Part shown: positions 46,200-55,795 of the stretch, one piece after another
How positions within the stretch are numbered: position 1 is the first letter of the stretch
Layout: each line of letters starts with the position of its first letter
Source of the DNA: Agromyces larvae
GTDB taxonomy: Bacteria > Actinomycetota > Actinomycetes > Actinomycetales > Microbacteriaceae
Assembly: GCF_022811705.1 (NCBI RefSeq)
Contig: NZ_CP094528.1
Coordinates: 62,001 to 126,000 of the forward strand
DNA length: 64,000 nucleotides
Reading direction: 5' to 3'
The notes under the pieces: generated by a model
Told to the model about the DNA's origin: nothing
Databases searched by the model: none
Seen by the model: the letters and a program-made list of their open reading frames with translations, nothing else
Program-made: the position numbers and the translations under genes

Positions 46200-47591
46200 T
46201 TGTCCGAGCGGAATCAGATCCGCCACGGTATCGAGCAAGTCGTCGAACGCGGAATGTGCATCGGCTGCGGCGCCTGTGCCATTCGTACTGGCGGCGCAAT
46301 TGCAGTCACCCTCGGGTCCCGCGGCCTGTACCAGGCGAACCTCGCGACAGCGACCTCCGAACAGATCTCTCTCGCAACTCGAGTTTGCCCGTTCTCCGAC
46401 GCTGCCAAGAACGAGGACGCCCTCGCATCGGAACGATTCGGCGATCTTCCGCACGACGATCGAATCGGCCATTACTCGGCTGTGATGGCGGGCCGCCTGA
46501 CGGAAGATGACTCAGTCGTCCAGAGCAGCTCGGGTGGGCTGGCCACCCGGCTGCTCAGCGGATTGCTGGAACGTCGAGTGGTCGACTCAATCCTGCACGT
46601 CGGTCGCTCTGACGGTTCGGAATTGTTCGAGTACGTCGTCTCGTCGAGCGTCGATGAGCTTCTCAGCGCGCGCAAGTCGATGTACTACGCGACGACGCTC
46701 GCTGAAGTCGGTGCAGCGCTGCGGCCCGACAAGCGTTACGCGGTCGTCGGAGTTCCGTGCTTCATCAAGGCGATGCGACTGCTCGCCGACGAAGTGCCTG
46801 CGCTGAACCGTCAACTCGCGTTCTTCGTGGGGATTGTGTGCGGACATCTGAAGAGCACGTTCTTCGCGGAGTCGCTCGCGTGGCAAGCGGGAGTGCCGCC
46901 ATCGAGTCTGGAGACGGTGGACTTTCGAGTGAAGAACCCCACACGTGCTGCGAACCGATATGACTACTCCGCGACTGCGCGGACAGGAGAACGCGTCGTC
47001 AGGCCGGTTGCTTCGGCGATCGACGGGTCTTGGGGATACGCAGCATTCCAACCTGAGGCCTGCAATTTCTGCGATGACGTGTTCGCGGAGACCGCTGACG
47101 TCGTGTTCGGTGATGCTTGGCTCGAGCAGTACCAGCGAGATTGGCGCGGTACCAACATTGTCGTTACCCGAGACGCGCGAGCGACGGAGATCCTCCGCGC
47201 CGCAGAGGACACTGGCGCGGTGGTGCTCACGGATCTCGGTCCGGACGAGGCGGCCCGTTCACAGGCAGGGAACTTCCGTCATCGCCGCGTCGGCCTTCGC
47301 GTCCGCCTCGCCGACGACATCGCCGCAGGACTCAGCGTGCCGATCAAGCGTGTTTCCCCCAGCACTGATGGTGTGAGCAGAGGGCGCATCCGGCTGATTC
47401 GACAGCGGCGTGATATCTCACGAATGTCCCTCGAATGGTTCGAGCAGGCGAGAGCGACAAATGACCTTGATCACTACATCGATCGGATGCGAACGGCAAT
47501 CGCTAGGTACCAGCGAGTCGACGCCGCCCAACGTGGTCCGATCGCCATCCTGAGGTATCTGGTACGGAAGGTGCGCGGAACCAAGCGGTAG
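46200..47591 (+). CDS. Coenzyme F420 hydrogenase/dehydrogenase beta-subunit-like protein
   Basis: The protein has about 463 residues. The N-terminal ferredoxin-like part has CIGCGAC and a later RVCPF cysteine. It is followed by the FrhB-type domain (SSSGGLATRLLSGLLE, KRYAVVGVPCFIKAM, VGIVCGHLKSTFFAE, CNFCDDVFAETADVVFGDAW). Such proteins carry FAD and Fe-S and reduce F420 or flavin substrates. No hydrogenase alpha or gamma gene is near. In polysaccharide loci they co-occur with pyruvyl transferases; their role there is unknown. A TTG at 46200 follows GTGAGG at six bases; a GTG at 46188 is the alternative. Confidence 0.85.
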   Translation: MSERNQIRHGIEQVVERGMCIGCGACAIRTGGAIAVTLGSRGLYQANLATATSEQISLATRVCPFSDAAKNEDALASERFGDLPHDDRIGHYSAVMAGRLTEDDSVVQSSSGGLATRLLSGLLERRVVDSILHVGRSDGSELFEYVVSSSVDELLSARKSMYYATTLAEVGAALRPDKRYAVVGVPCFIKAMRLLADEVPALNRQLAFFVGIVCGHLKSTFFAESLAWQAGVPPSSLETVDFRVKNPTRAANRYDYSATARTGERVVRPVASAIDGSWGYAAFQPEACNFCDDVFAETADVVFGDAWLEQYQRDWRGTNIVVTRDARATEILRAAEDTGAVVLTDLGPDEAARSQAGNFRHRRVGLRVRLADDIAAGLSVPIKRVSPSTDGVSRGRIRLIRQRRDISRMSLEWFEQARATNDLDHYIDRMRTAIARYQRVDAAQRGPIAILRYLVRKVRGTKR

Positions 47592-47880
47592 GAAGAACGT
47601 CTCGGAACGGGGTCAGGGGTCCGAACGACCGACATAGAGGAGCTCCACCTCGATTCCGCTCGGTCGTCTTCCCGGTCAGCGGATAGCTCGAATTGCCGAA
47701 GCACCCTCATGGGTCATCGGCCGAACTCATCCACCATGAGGCCCCCGGTGAGACGGCGCGCACGTCCAAGCGGCGGTCAGCGGGCGCCAGCAGCGGGTTG
47801 GTTCGCTTTGGGAGGTCAGCGCAGTACGCGGCCTTGAACTCCGGGCCGGGATCGTCGGACTCGAGAGCTGTCGACGCCGG
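47592..47880. other. Gap before the IS30 element, no gene recognised
   Basis: A leftward frame here could be the remnant of a disrupted gene, but it has no start and no recognisable motif. Nothing else is seen. Confidence 0.5.
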
Positions 47881-49196
47881 GGCGGTTTCAAGTCATCGTC
47901 GCAACACCGGGGACGTGAGGCGAGGCTATCAGCGTCGGGAGGACGGCCGCTGGCGATCGTCCTTGGAGGACCTTTCGGGGTCTCGCGTTGAGTTCGTCCT
48001 CGACGGCACGGAGGTGTCCGGCGGAGTAGATACTGAGGTCGGTGCCCTTCGGGAAGTAGTCGCGGAGGAGCCCGTTCATGTTCTCGTTGCTGCCGCGCTG
48101 CCAGGGCGAGTGGGAGTCGCAGAAGTAGACCGGCACGCCCAGCGATTCCTTCACTCGGAGGTGGCGCGCCATCTCGGTGCCTTGGTCCCAGGTGATCGAC
48201 TTCAGCAATTCGGCAGGCAGATCGCTCATGCGCGCGACGAGCGCGTCGTGGAGGGCATCCGCGTCTCTGAGCGGCAGATGGAGGAGTCGGCTGGTCCGTG
48301 TCTGTCGCTCCACGAGCGTGCCGATCGCGGAACCCTGCTCCTTCCCGATGATGAGGTCTCCTTCCCAATGGCCAAGCTCTGAACGGTCGGCGGGATCGAA
48401 AGGGCGGTCGTGGATGGTCAGCATCGGCTGCTCGAAGCGCGGGCGGCGCCGGTCGGTGCCCTGCTGCGCTCGTCGGTGTTGCCGGCCTGTCCGCAGCGGT
48501 GATGGCTTGTGCGGGGCGAGGCGGGTGGGCCGCGAGAGCGGCGATCCGGGGCGATAGACGGCCTGGTAGATGCTCTCCGTGCTCAGGTGCATCGTCGCGT
48601 CCGTTGGATACTTCGCTCGAAGGTGAAGGCTGATCTGCTCGGGGCTCCACCGCTGCTGCAGCAGTTCGTCGACCTCGGCGAATAGACGGTCCTCGCTGTC
48701 GATCCGGGGGACATGGTTGCGGCCGCGGCGGGCGACAGCGTGCCGGTGAGCTTCGAACGGACGGTACCGATCACGACCAGTCGAGTTCCGCGCGACTTCG
48801 CGGGCGATGGTCGATGGCGACCGGCCCAGTTCCCTCGCGACTGTACGCATGCTCTTGCCGGCACGAAGAGAATCACCGATCTGGATCCGCTCATCTTCGG
48901 AGAGGAACCGCTCGCTGATCTCACGGACGGCAAGACGTTCGAGAGGTGCGACGAACCCGACGACTACGCCGCCACGGTAGGTCTTGTAGCCGCGGGACCA
49001 GTTATGCCCTGCCGTCCGCGAGACTCCGACTTCGCGGGCCGCTGCCGCGATGCTCCACCCCCGCTCGCGGAGCTCCATGAACCTTCTCCGCTTGGCCGAC
49101 TGCGGGCGACGCCCAGGACCCTTCTTCACACGACGAGACGATGACAACACAACTCCCAGGATCTAGGAGGTGTTGCGACCATGCCTGGAACCCACC
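47881..49196 (-). mobile_element. IS30-family insertion sequence
   Basis: The ends are imperfect 28-base inverted repeats (47,881-47,908 and 49,169-49,196, inner part GGTGTTGCGAC), giving an element of about 1.3 kb. The transposase stop codon lies inside the left repeat. It sits between the F420-beta-like gene and a pyruvyl transferase without clearly cutting either. Confidence 0.85.
47888..49150 (-). CDS. IS30-family transposase
   Basis: The 420-residue protein has two N-terminal helix-turn-helix regions (WSIAAAAREVGVSR; SMRTVARELGRSPSTIAREVARN). The catalytic core is GHWEGDLIIG, TWDQGTEM and SPWQRGSNENMNGLLRDYFPKGTDLS (DDE triad of IS30). It starts at GTG and looks complete. Confidence 0.95.
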   Translation of the reverse strand: MLSSSRRVKKGPGRRPQSAKRRRFMELRERGWSIAAAAREVGVSRTAGHNWSRGYKTYRGGVVVGFVAPLERLAVREISERFLSEDERIQIGDSLRAGKSMRTVARELGRSPSTIAREVARNSTGRDRYRPFEAHRHAVARRGRNHVPRIDSEDRLFAEVDELLQQRWSPEQISLHLRAKYPTDATMHLSTESIYQAVYRPGSPLSRPTRLAPHKPSPLRTGRQHRRAQQGTDRRRPRFEQPMLTIHDRPFDPADRSELGHWEGDLIIGKEQGSAIGTLVERQTRTSRLLHLPLRDADALHDALVARMSDLPAELLKSITWDQGTEMARHLRVKESLGVPVYFCDSHSPWQRGSNENMNGLLRDYFPKGTDLSIYSAGHLRAVEDELNARPRKVLQGRSPAAVLPTLIASPHVPGVATMT

Positions 49197-49322
49197 ACGA
49201 CGAAAAGGGGTCAGATTTCAATCGACGTTGACAAGAGCAGCGGTTGATCATTCGTCGGATGCGCCGGCAAGGCCGGCAGGCAGAAGCATTCCCGAGTTGG
49301 AACATTCTGGGAGTTCCGTTGA

Positions 49323-49350
49323 GCACTGATGCCGGGAGGGGCATCAGTGC
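49323..49350 (-). terminator. Hairpin at the end of the first pyruvyl transferase gene
   Basis: Perfect 11-base arms (GCACTGATGCC/GGCATCAGTGC) with a six-base loop overlap the stop codon of the leftward gene. It is likely a transcription end. Confidence 0.7.
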
Positions 49351-50531
49351 CAAGACCGATCTCCCGACAGCGCACGACACAGGTACACGGTCGCCCGTTC
49401 ACGCTCCCGTTCTATCGTCGCATCAACCCGGTCCCAATCGATGGAACGGTCGACAACCGCAGCGGGAATGGCTGCTCCGGCTTCGACGATCCGATCCTCC
49501 AGGCCGAACAGATCCATGAGGCTCTCGAGCCTCGCAGCGCCCCGGAATGGATTGAGGATCGATACGAACGGCACGTGATGAATGATTGAGAGAGCGGTGC
49601 CGTGAAACGAATCAGTGATCACGAATCTGGCGGAACCAATCGCGCCGAGCCATGCTTCTACGCTCGGGCGGCGGAATTGCTCTCGGTGCCGTCGAAAGTC
49701 CCAGTAGGACCTCGGCGTTGGAGGCAATAGTGAGAAGGAAGCATCGCCGAGGTGGTTCATGATCCCGTTCACCGTCCGACGTGCCGCAGGGTTGTCGTCC
49801 AAGACATAGTCGATCACGCGGCCTTGGGGTTGAGGATCCACAGCTGTTGAGGCCAGCGAGATGTAACGTTCGGGCTCCACAAGAAAGGTGGGGTCGATCA
49901 ACTGTTGGGCACGCAAGGCCCAGTTTTTCCAAACCAGATCCACACCTGATGCCTCGCGCACCGAGATCGCAGTCAACCTTTGCGCCAGTTCTGCGGTCTG
50001 AGCGATGAGACCTGCGCCGTAGTCATCGATGTCATCTCGACCAAACGACGCCGCATAGCTGAATCGCGGTCGGCCATCGTCTGGTTCCAAGAACTCGAAG
50101 AGATTCGGACGTGGATCTGCATATCGCCGACGCCATACCTGATCGCTCCCAACGATGAAGGCATCGAACGAGTCGACGAGCGCGGCATCAACCCGTTGGC
50201 GAGACACATACAGCGGAACGGAGCGGATGTGACGATCTGCGAAGGTTGCGACCCCCCTCCGGTCAGCATCCCGTGCAATTCGCGTGAGCCAACCAGGATT
50301 CCGGTACCCCAAGGCAACGATTACTCTTCGGGCGGCCTCCTTGAGTCGCTTCGACGAGTACTTGTCGAAACGATCGGCCCGATCAGCCATCGGGTTTGTA
50401 CCAAGAACTAGAAGCGCTTGCTGAAGCGCGTAGGCCTGAAGGAGCCCTCCGTAATTGCCGCTCTCGAGCGGGAGAGAGCGGACGAGGACGCGGGGGTGGT
50501 ATCGGTCACTCAACGACGGCTCCTTACTCAC
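49344..50531 (-). CDS. Polysaccharide pyruvyl transferase family protein (first)
   Basis: The 395-residue protein shows the family pattern: LESGNYGGLLQAYALQQAL at the N-terminus, DAFIVGSDQVWRRRY near residue 135, SVREASGVD, and SARFVITDSFHGTALSIIHH near residue 310. These enzymes add pyruvate ketals to sugars using PEP, or act as related glycosyl transferases. The GTG at 50531 overlaps the DUF2264 stop (GTGA), so the two are coupled. Base composition is lower in GC than the chromosome left of 45 kb. Confidence 0.88.
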   Translation of the reverse strand: MSKEPSLSDRYHPRVLVRSLPLESGNYGGLLQAYALQQALLVLGTNPMADRADRFDKYSSKRLKEAARRVIVALGYRNPGWLTRIARDADRRGVATFADRHIRSVPLYVSRQRVDAALVDSFDAFIVGSDQVWRRRYADPRPNLFEFLEPDDGRPRFSYAASFGRDDIDDYGAGLIAQTAELAQRLTAISVREASGVDLVWKNWALRAQQLIDPTFLVEPERYISLASTAVDPQPQGRVIDYVLDDNPAARRTVNGIMNHLGDASFSLLPPTPRSYWDFRRHREQFRRPSVEAWLGAIGSARFVITDSFHGTALSIIHHVPFVSILNPFRGAARLESLMDLFGLEDRIVEAGAAIPAAVVDRSIDWDRVDATIERERERATVYLCRALSGDRSWH

Positions 50532-52552
50532 CACGAAGCGAACCGCCCCCTCCTGTGAATGCTCGAAGGATGACCTGGCGGGATACCTGGCGAGCCTGTC
50601 GCACTGCAAGTTGTCGGAGGAGGCTGAAGGAGGGTCACGCGGCTTGCACATCTGCGATCGAGATCAACGCCATACTTCCCACCATCGGGCATCTCGATCT
50701 CAAGCTTCCTGCCTATCAGCCCTCGCAGTCGGGGCGGATCGCCCGGACCGATCGATTCGGCACCGCACCAAGTAGCGACTGCGAAGACGTGAGATTCGAA
50801 GCGGGGTAGCCGCCCGGAAACGTAGGTCATGATGCGGTTTCGGTGTCCCAGGGCAGTTGGGACCACCGTTGTCTCGGGACGAGGTCCGGAGAAGCCCGCA
50901 ATCCCCAGGAGGCGGGTGCTCGTACTGTCGTTAACCGCCCAGCCTCCAAACGAAACTGTTCTCTGCCGGGGGCTTCGGCTGAAGGAGGCAATATGGACCT
51001 GCCATCCCCCAGCAGTGAGCGACACACGCCGACTGCGCAGAAAACTCGGCAGAAGTATCACCCGATCGACCCGCTTGAGCAGCCGGTGGTAGTAACGGCC
51101 GAGCCGGCCTTCGTCGGTCGTCGAGACGGGTCGAAGAATGGCATCCGATGATGCCCAGGTGTCCCGACCCGCAGAAGCAACAATCCGTGATGTCGTCCAC
51201 TCGTGCTTCCCGGCGGAGACTGTGAATGCATTGTCTCTCACGCCTTTCACCTCTGCTGGAGCAGTTGTGCTCGAGTACGCGAGCCGCCCGTACTGGCGGT
51301 CGTCGGCAGGATGCACTCTCAGCCCCCGCGACCTATCACTCCCGTGGTTGATCAACGCCACGCGTGCATCGTGGGGTGAGCGAACGACAAGGAACCCGGG
51401 AGTGGGCAACCACTTGGAGTGCCATCCAGCCTCGTCTGCGGCTGATCGGGAGGCAAGCGAGCCCGAGGCGGAATTCCAGAATGGACCGCCATCGGGGATC
51501 AACATGAAAACAAACCCCTTCGCCAACCAATAGGAGGCGAGCGCGCCGGAATAGCTTTCGACAATCGTTGCGTCTGGTTGAGTCCATCCGCGCAGCACGG
51601 TTTGCCGATCTGATTCCAACGACCAGCGCTGAGCGTAGAAGTCATACACGGACTCGATCAATCGGCGTCGATCAATCGAACCTTCTGGAGACACTCCCAG
51701 CAGATCCGCAATCCCCAGTGGCGCGCATATTGCAAACCTATAGGTGAGAGAGCGACCGAAGAAGACCGGACTTCCCTCGGCGGAAATGAGGAGCTCCAAC
51801 TGTGGGAGAAAACGAGCAAGCCTCGTCCCGTACCGACTTCGAAGTCGCTCGTCTCTCGTCAAGAATGCGTACACGGGAAGGTAGAAGTGGAATGCAAAGG
51901 CGTTGTAGTAGTCAAACGTGCGGCTACCCCCATCGGAATACCACCCATCGGCTTGATACATCCTCTCCGCTGCACGGAGTGACGTTGACACCACACACTT
52001 CAGCCGATCCGGATCGATGCTCGTGAACCGGAGGAGAAACCCAGCAATCGGGAGGCTGAACAGCTGCCAGTTGTTGGTTGACTTCAGTGAGGGCTCCATC
52101 GATTCGACGAGGAAGGCCGCCAATTTCGATCGAACGGTTGCGTCAAGCGCCTGCCAGACCCGCGGGCTGATCCACATGGACAGCGCGATGGCGGATGCCT
52201 CCACACATACCTGACGAGACGCATCTGAGCGCGACCGCGAGACGTAGCGAGGCCACGCCACTGAGTCGTCAGGTCCGAGTCCTGCGCAGATCTCGTCCAC
52301 GAAGAAGGCATCGGCGTCGTCCGATTGACAATCGGACGTGACAAGCGAGTGGAGAAGGAGTGCACGAGCAAGGCCCTCAAGACGGTCAACGCGCTTCCCG
52401 TGTTCACTCTCAGGGAACCACAGCGCGGGATTGCCCGGTTCGCTGAGCGCTCTGATCGCGCCGTCGCGGAGAGCCCTTCCCGTTTTGCGCCAGTCCTCCT
52501 TTGATCGGAACTGGGAGTGAGTGTTCGAGGACCAATCCGCTGCACTTGTCAT
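50528..52552 (-). CDS. DUF2264 family protein
   Basis: The 674-residue soluble protein matches DUF2264 in its middle: NNWQLFSLPIAGFLLRF, DGWYSDGGSRTFDYYNAFAFHFY, SPVFFGRSLTYRFAICAP, and ESYSGALASYWLAKGF. The N-terminal half looks like an alpha/alpha toroid and the C-terminal half is beta-rich. Such a layout is shared with polysaccharide lyases and glycoside hydrolases, but the family has no firm activity. No signal peptide is present, so a cytoplasmic or non-classical role is implied. It is divergent from the GT-D gene and coupled to the pyruvyl transferase. Confidence 0.88.
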   Translation of the reverse strand: MTSAADWSSNTHSQFRSKEDWRKTGRALRDGAIRALSEPGNPALWFPESEHGKRVDRLEGLARALLLHSLVTSDCQSDDADAFFVDEICAGLGPDDSVAWPRYVSRSRSDASRQVCVEASAIALSMWISPRVWQALDATVRSKLAAFLVESMEPSLKSTNNWQLFSLPIAGFLLRFTSIDPDRLKCVVSTSLRAAERMYQADGWYSDGGSRTFDYYNAFAFHFYLPVYAFLTRDERLRSRYGTRLARFLPQLELLISAEGSPVFFGRSLTYRFAICAPLGIADLLGVSPEGSIDRRRLIESVYDFYAQRWSLESDRQTVLRGWTQPDATIVESYSGALASYWLAKGFVFMLIPDGGPFWNSASGSLASRSAADEAGWHSKWLPTPGFLVVRSPHDARVALINHGSDRSRGLRVHPADDRQYGRLAYSSTTAPAEVKGVRDNAFTVSAGKHEWTTSRIVASAGRDTWASSDAILRPVSTTDEGRLGRYYHRLLKRVDRVILLPSFLRSRRVSLTAGGWQVHIASFSRSPRQRTVSFGGWAVNDSTSTRLLGIAGFSGPRPETTVVPTALGHRNRIMTYVSGRLPRFESHVFAVATWCGAESIGPGDPPRLRGLIGRKLEIEMPDGGKYGVDLDRRCASRVTLLQPPPTTCSATGSPGIPPGHPSSIHRRGRFASW

Positions 52553-52741
52553 CTGATCACAGTCTCCACGTGAGGATCATTTGACTTGAGCAGATTCATC
52601 CCGCGAGCGCAAGGGTCGCGACTCATCGATATCGCTCGCAGACCACGCGGACATCTGACACCATCGGAGACGTTCACCGAACTTCTTGCGACCACAGGTT
52701 GAATCCGTGACGAGACATGAAACGACGCATTGAGGTGTGTT

Positions 52742-53578
52742 ATGAAGCGGACGCTGGCTACGACCGTCCGGAGATCGCTCATCGCGATACTCTCACCGAT
52801 CGCTACGCTCGTCGTCGCGGGGTGGGTTCGCCCGCGCATTACTCGTCGCCTCCGCGGACGTCAGATGTCGGCAACCGACACCCTTATTGCCGTCCATCGC
52901 GAACGTCTCAGCCTTGCGCGGTTCGGGGACGGCGAACTCGGGATGATGCTGAATCCGAAGCTGTCGATTCCATTTCAGACGAATAGTCCGGACTTGGCAC
53001 AGGATCTCAGAACCACACTCGCAGAGCCCGCGGAGAACCTGCTCCTGTGCTTACCGAGTACCTACAACCTGAAGCGCTCGGCAAATCCTCGGATGGCGGC
53101 CCGATGGTGGACGCGCCACGGATCGCGCATTCTCCAGCTCATTCCCGAGTCAGCCACTCGCTTCGGCGATCAAATGGTCTCGCGAATGTGGTTCTTCGAG
53201 GAGTACGGGCAGGACGCCGTACGTCTCTGGCGGGATATCTGGGACGGCCGTCAGGCGCTCGTTGTCACTGGGGAGGGATCTCGCTTTGAGCTTCTCGATG
53301 AGTTGTTTGACAACCTGCAATCTGCGGATTACTTGTTCTCGGTCGCCAAAGACGCCTACGCCGATCTCGATCGGGTAGTCGACGAAGTCCAGAAGCGAAG
53401 CCCCGATCTCGTACTGATCTCGCTCGGGGTCGCGGGCACCGTACTTGCTCACAGATTGGCCAGGGTGGGAGTCCAAGCGCTGGACATCGGCCACTTGTCC
53501 GCATCATGGAACTACGTCTATAAGGATGGCCAACGGCCGGAGGCCATGCCGGTCTGGACTGGTCAAGCGAACAACTGA
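52742..53578 (+). CDS. GT-D fold glycosyltransferase
   Basis: The 278-residue protein has a short N-terminal hydrophobic segment (SLIAILSPIATLVVAGWV). A GT-D-type domain follows with LSLARFGDGELGMML near residue 55 and DLVLISLGVAGTVLAHRL. The DGE motif is the metal/nucleotide site of this fold. The enzyme probably adds a sugar to the lipid-linked repeat unit. The ATG at 52742 follows GAGGTGTGTT; an in-frame TTG 12 bases earlier is less likely. Confidence 0.82.
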   Translation: MKRTLATTVRRSLIAILSPIATLVVAGWVRPRITRRLRGRQMSATDTLIAVHRERLSLARFGDGELGMMLNPKLSIPFQTNSPDLAQDLRTTLAEPAENLLLCLPSTYNLKRSANPRMAARWWTRHGSRILQLIPESATRFGDQMVSRMWFFEEYGQDAVRLWRDIWDGRQALVVTGEGSRFELLDELFDNLQSADYLFSVAKDAYADLDRVVDEVQKRSPDLVLISLGVAGTVLAHRLARVGVQALDIGHLSASWNYVYKDGQRPEAMPVWTGQANN

Positions 53579-53639
53579 GCGCACAATGAGGCAGGTAGCC
53601 TCAGATGGTTGTAGTGATCGTGGGGGGAGTCGCGTAACT

Positions 53640-54587
53640 ATGGTGGTTGTCGGTAGTCCTTCGTTTCTGCGGCGTATTGCTGAGACGCTCAAACGTTTCG
53701 TGGGCTGGCAGCTACTGACGATGGAGTTTCTTCGAGACTCAGTCCGATACAAGCGCTTCGCGACGTATAGCGGAAGGCGTCCGTCACGGACGAGTGACAC
53801 GCAACTCGAAGCGCAGCTCACGATGGCGTATCACAGCGTCGAGAAGGCCCTCTCCCTACGGTCACCTCGTCGACCGTTCGGAGCTTCTGTCGATGCTCGA
53901 CTATCGCGGTATCTACCGGAAGCTCGAGCCCGCGCACCACAAGCCGCCTATGTCCAATCAGCGGCGGCCGCGCAAGAGGCACTGCACGACTGGAACGTTG
54001 GCAACGCGCTCGACGATGGGGTCGCGCCGTCGCCAACTCACTTGGCTGCGGAAGCTCGACTAGACGATCCATTCGCGTTCTTCACCACTCGCCACAGCGT
54101 CCGCAATTTTCAAGGCTCAATACCATCAGACGAGATCCTGAACACGGCGATCACGCTCGCAACACGGTCACCATCCGTGTGCAACAGGCAACCATGGCTC
54201 GTCAGGTTCTACTCAGGTGAAGCGAAGCGCGGGATACTCCGATATCAGGATGGCAACCGCGGCTTCGGTGATGAGATACCGAAGGTTGCTCTTGTTTCTG
54301 TCGACCTGGGATACTTCGTCGGACTTGGCGAGCGGAACCAGGCTTGGATTGAGGGTGGCATCTTCTCTTCGACGCTCGTATGGGCGTTGCACGCCCTCGG
54401 AGTCGATACGTGCATGCTGAACCTGAGTTTGCGCAACGGGCGCGCTCAGAAGCTACGAGCAGCAGCGGGAATGAGGCCGTCAGAAGTGCCAATTACGATG
54501 ATCGCCATTGGATACGCATCGACTGGTGCTCGTGTTGCAAGATCTGTTCGACGACAGGAGACCGAGATCGTGAGATCTGCGTCATAG
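53640..54587 (+). CDS. Nitroreductase-family flavoprotein of the polysaccharide locus
   Basis: The 315-residue protein has an N-terminal helical region (AYHSVEKALSLRSPRRPFG) typical of the nitroreductases found in sugar loci. The FMN-binding core follows: TTRHSVRNFQGSIPSD, LATRSPSVCNRQPW, and ALHALGVDTCMLNLSL. It should reduce a substrate with NAD(P)H or accept electrons from another flavoprotein. It lies directly before a pyruvyl transferase. An upstream ATG at 53,586 would give a longer form. It is a distant paralogue of the truncated gene at 41,132. Confidence 0.85.
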   Translation: MVVVGSPSFLRRIAETLKRFVGWQLLTMEFLRDSVRYKRFATYSGRRPSRTSDTQLEAQLTMAYHSVEKALSLRSPRRPFGASVDARLSRYLPEARARAPQAAYVQSAAAAQEALHDWNVGNALDDGVAPSPTHLAAEARLDDPFAFFTTRHSVRNFQGSIPSDEILNTAITLATRSPSVCNRQPWLVRFYSGEAKRGILRYQDGNRGFGDEIPKVALVSVDLGYFVGLGERNQAWIEGGIFSSTLVWALHALGVDTCMLNLSLRNGRAQKLRAAAGMRPSEVPITMIAIGYASTGARVARSVRRQETEIVRSAS

Positions 54588-54609
54588 TTCGATCAGAGGA
54601 TCCGCTACC

Positions 54610-55740
54610 GTGACTCTTCTGGTCAATACCATCACCCGGCACTTCACGCGCAACTACGGCTCATTCCTCCAGACGTTAGCGACCCAGGAGATACTCCGAC
54701 GCGCTGGCGCGACACCACGTTTCATCGACTATCGTCAGTCGAACGTCGACGACACTGGATGGTCGATCGCATCACGAAGCACGGTACCGCGGTTCGGGCA
54801 GGTCGCCACGGCACTGTATGCGTCCGTTCGTCACTCGAATGCCCGCCACATGGGACGTGTGTTCGAGAGCTCGATACAGGAGAACCTGACACTTACGAGG
54901 GACGTCTACCGGTCGATTGGCGATCTGCGCGCGAGCGATGAGTTCGACGCTGCTTCGGCATACTGTGTTGGATCAGATCAGGTGTGGAACGTCATCCACA
55001 CTCACGACAATGGGCCGTACTATCTTGAGTTCGCGCCGCCCGGGGCGCACAAGTTCAGCATCTCGTCGTCACTTGGGATGCAACGCCTGCCTAGCGCCGA
55101 AGAGGACCGACTCATTCACGCGCTGAGCACCTTTCGCGGCGTCAGCGTTCGTGAACAACAGACCGCCGAGTACCTGGCTGAACTGGGCATCGCCGCGCAG
55201 AGTCATGTTGATCCGACGCTCGGCGTGAGTAGATCATTCTGGAACGAGTTCGCGGGTGGAGGAGATGACGTGCAGTCCCCGTATCTGCTCGTCTACCAAC
55301 TGAATCGAGGTCCGGTGTTCCCTTTGGTTGTGGAGGCGCTTTCAAAGAAACTTGGACTGCCGGTAGTCCGTGTCGAGTACTGGAGCCAGCACCGACGCGG
55401 CTCTGGCCGGAAGATCGTTCTTCCCGCGGCCCGAGACTTCGTGAGGCTGTTCCGCGACGCCTCATTCGTCGTTACCGACTCCTTTCACGGAACTGCTTTC
55501 TCAACGATCTTCGACCGCGACTTTGTCGTCGTGCCACCGCCGAGATTTGATGGGAGGATCAGATCGTTTCTGTCATTGACGGGGCGCACAGACCTGCTCG
55601 TCACAGAACCGGGTGAGGCGTTGGAGGCGGCGACCGCCGCGGCACCAACTCTCGTTATTCGCCGCATTCTCGATCATGAACGGCGGCGCCTTCAGGACTA
55701 CGTAGGGTCGATGGTTGCCGCCGCTGGCGAACATCGATAA
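54610..55740 (+). CDS. Polysaccharide pyruvyl transferase family protein (second)
   Basis: The 376-residue protein shares the layout of the first copy: NYGSFLQTLATQEILRRAGA, AYCVGSDQVWNVIHTHD, GVSVREQQTAEYLAELG, HVDPTLGVSRSFW, and ASFVVTDSFHGTAFSTIF. It begins at GTG 22 bases after the nitroreductase stop, so they are probably co-transcribed. Sequence identity with the first copy looks low, which suggests different acceptors. Confidence 0.88.
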   Translation: MTLLVNTITRHFTRNYGSFLQTLATQEILRRAGATPRFIDYRQSNVDDTGWSIASRSTVPRFGQVATALYASVRHSNARHMGRVFESSIQENLTLTRDVYRSIGDLRASDEFDAASAYCVGSDQVWNVIHTHDNGPYYLEFAPPGAHKFSISSSLGMQRLPSAEEDRLIHALSTFRGVSVREQQTAEYLAELGIAAQSHVDPTLGVSRSFWNEFAGGGDDVQSPYLLVYQLNRGPVFPLVVEALSKKLGLPVVRVEYWSQHRRGSGRKIVLPAARDFVRLFRDASFVVTDSFHGTAFSTIFDRDFVVVPPPRFDGRIRSFLSLTGRTDLLVTEPGEALEAATAAAPTLVIRRILDHERRRLQDYVGSMVAAAGEHR

Positions 55741-55795
55741 CGGTGCGCACGGATTGTGGGACGCGCGCATGTGAAACGTCGCTCGCGGGAGTTCG

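Noticed and set aside
47592..47880. Remnant coding frame before the IS30 element
   Set aside because: No start codon, motif or homologue could be recognised.
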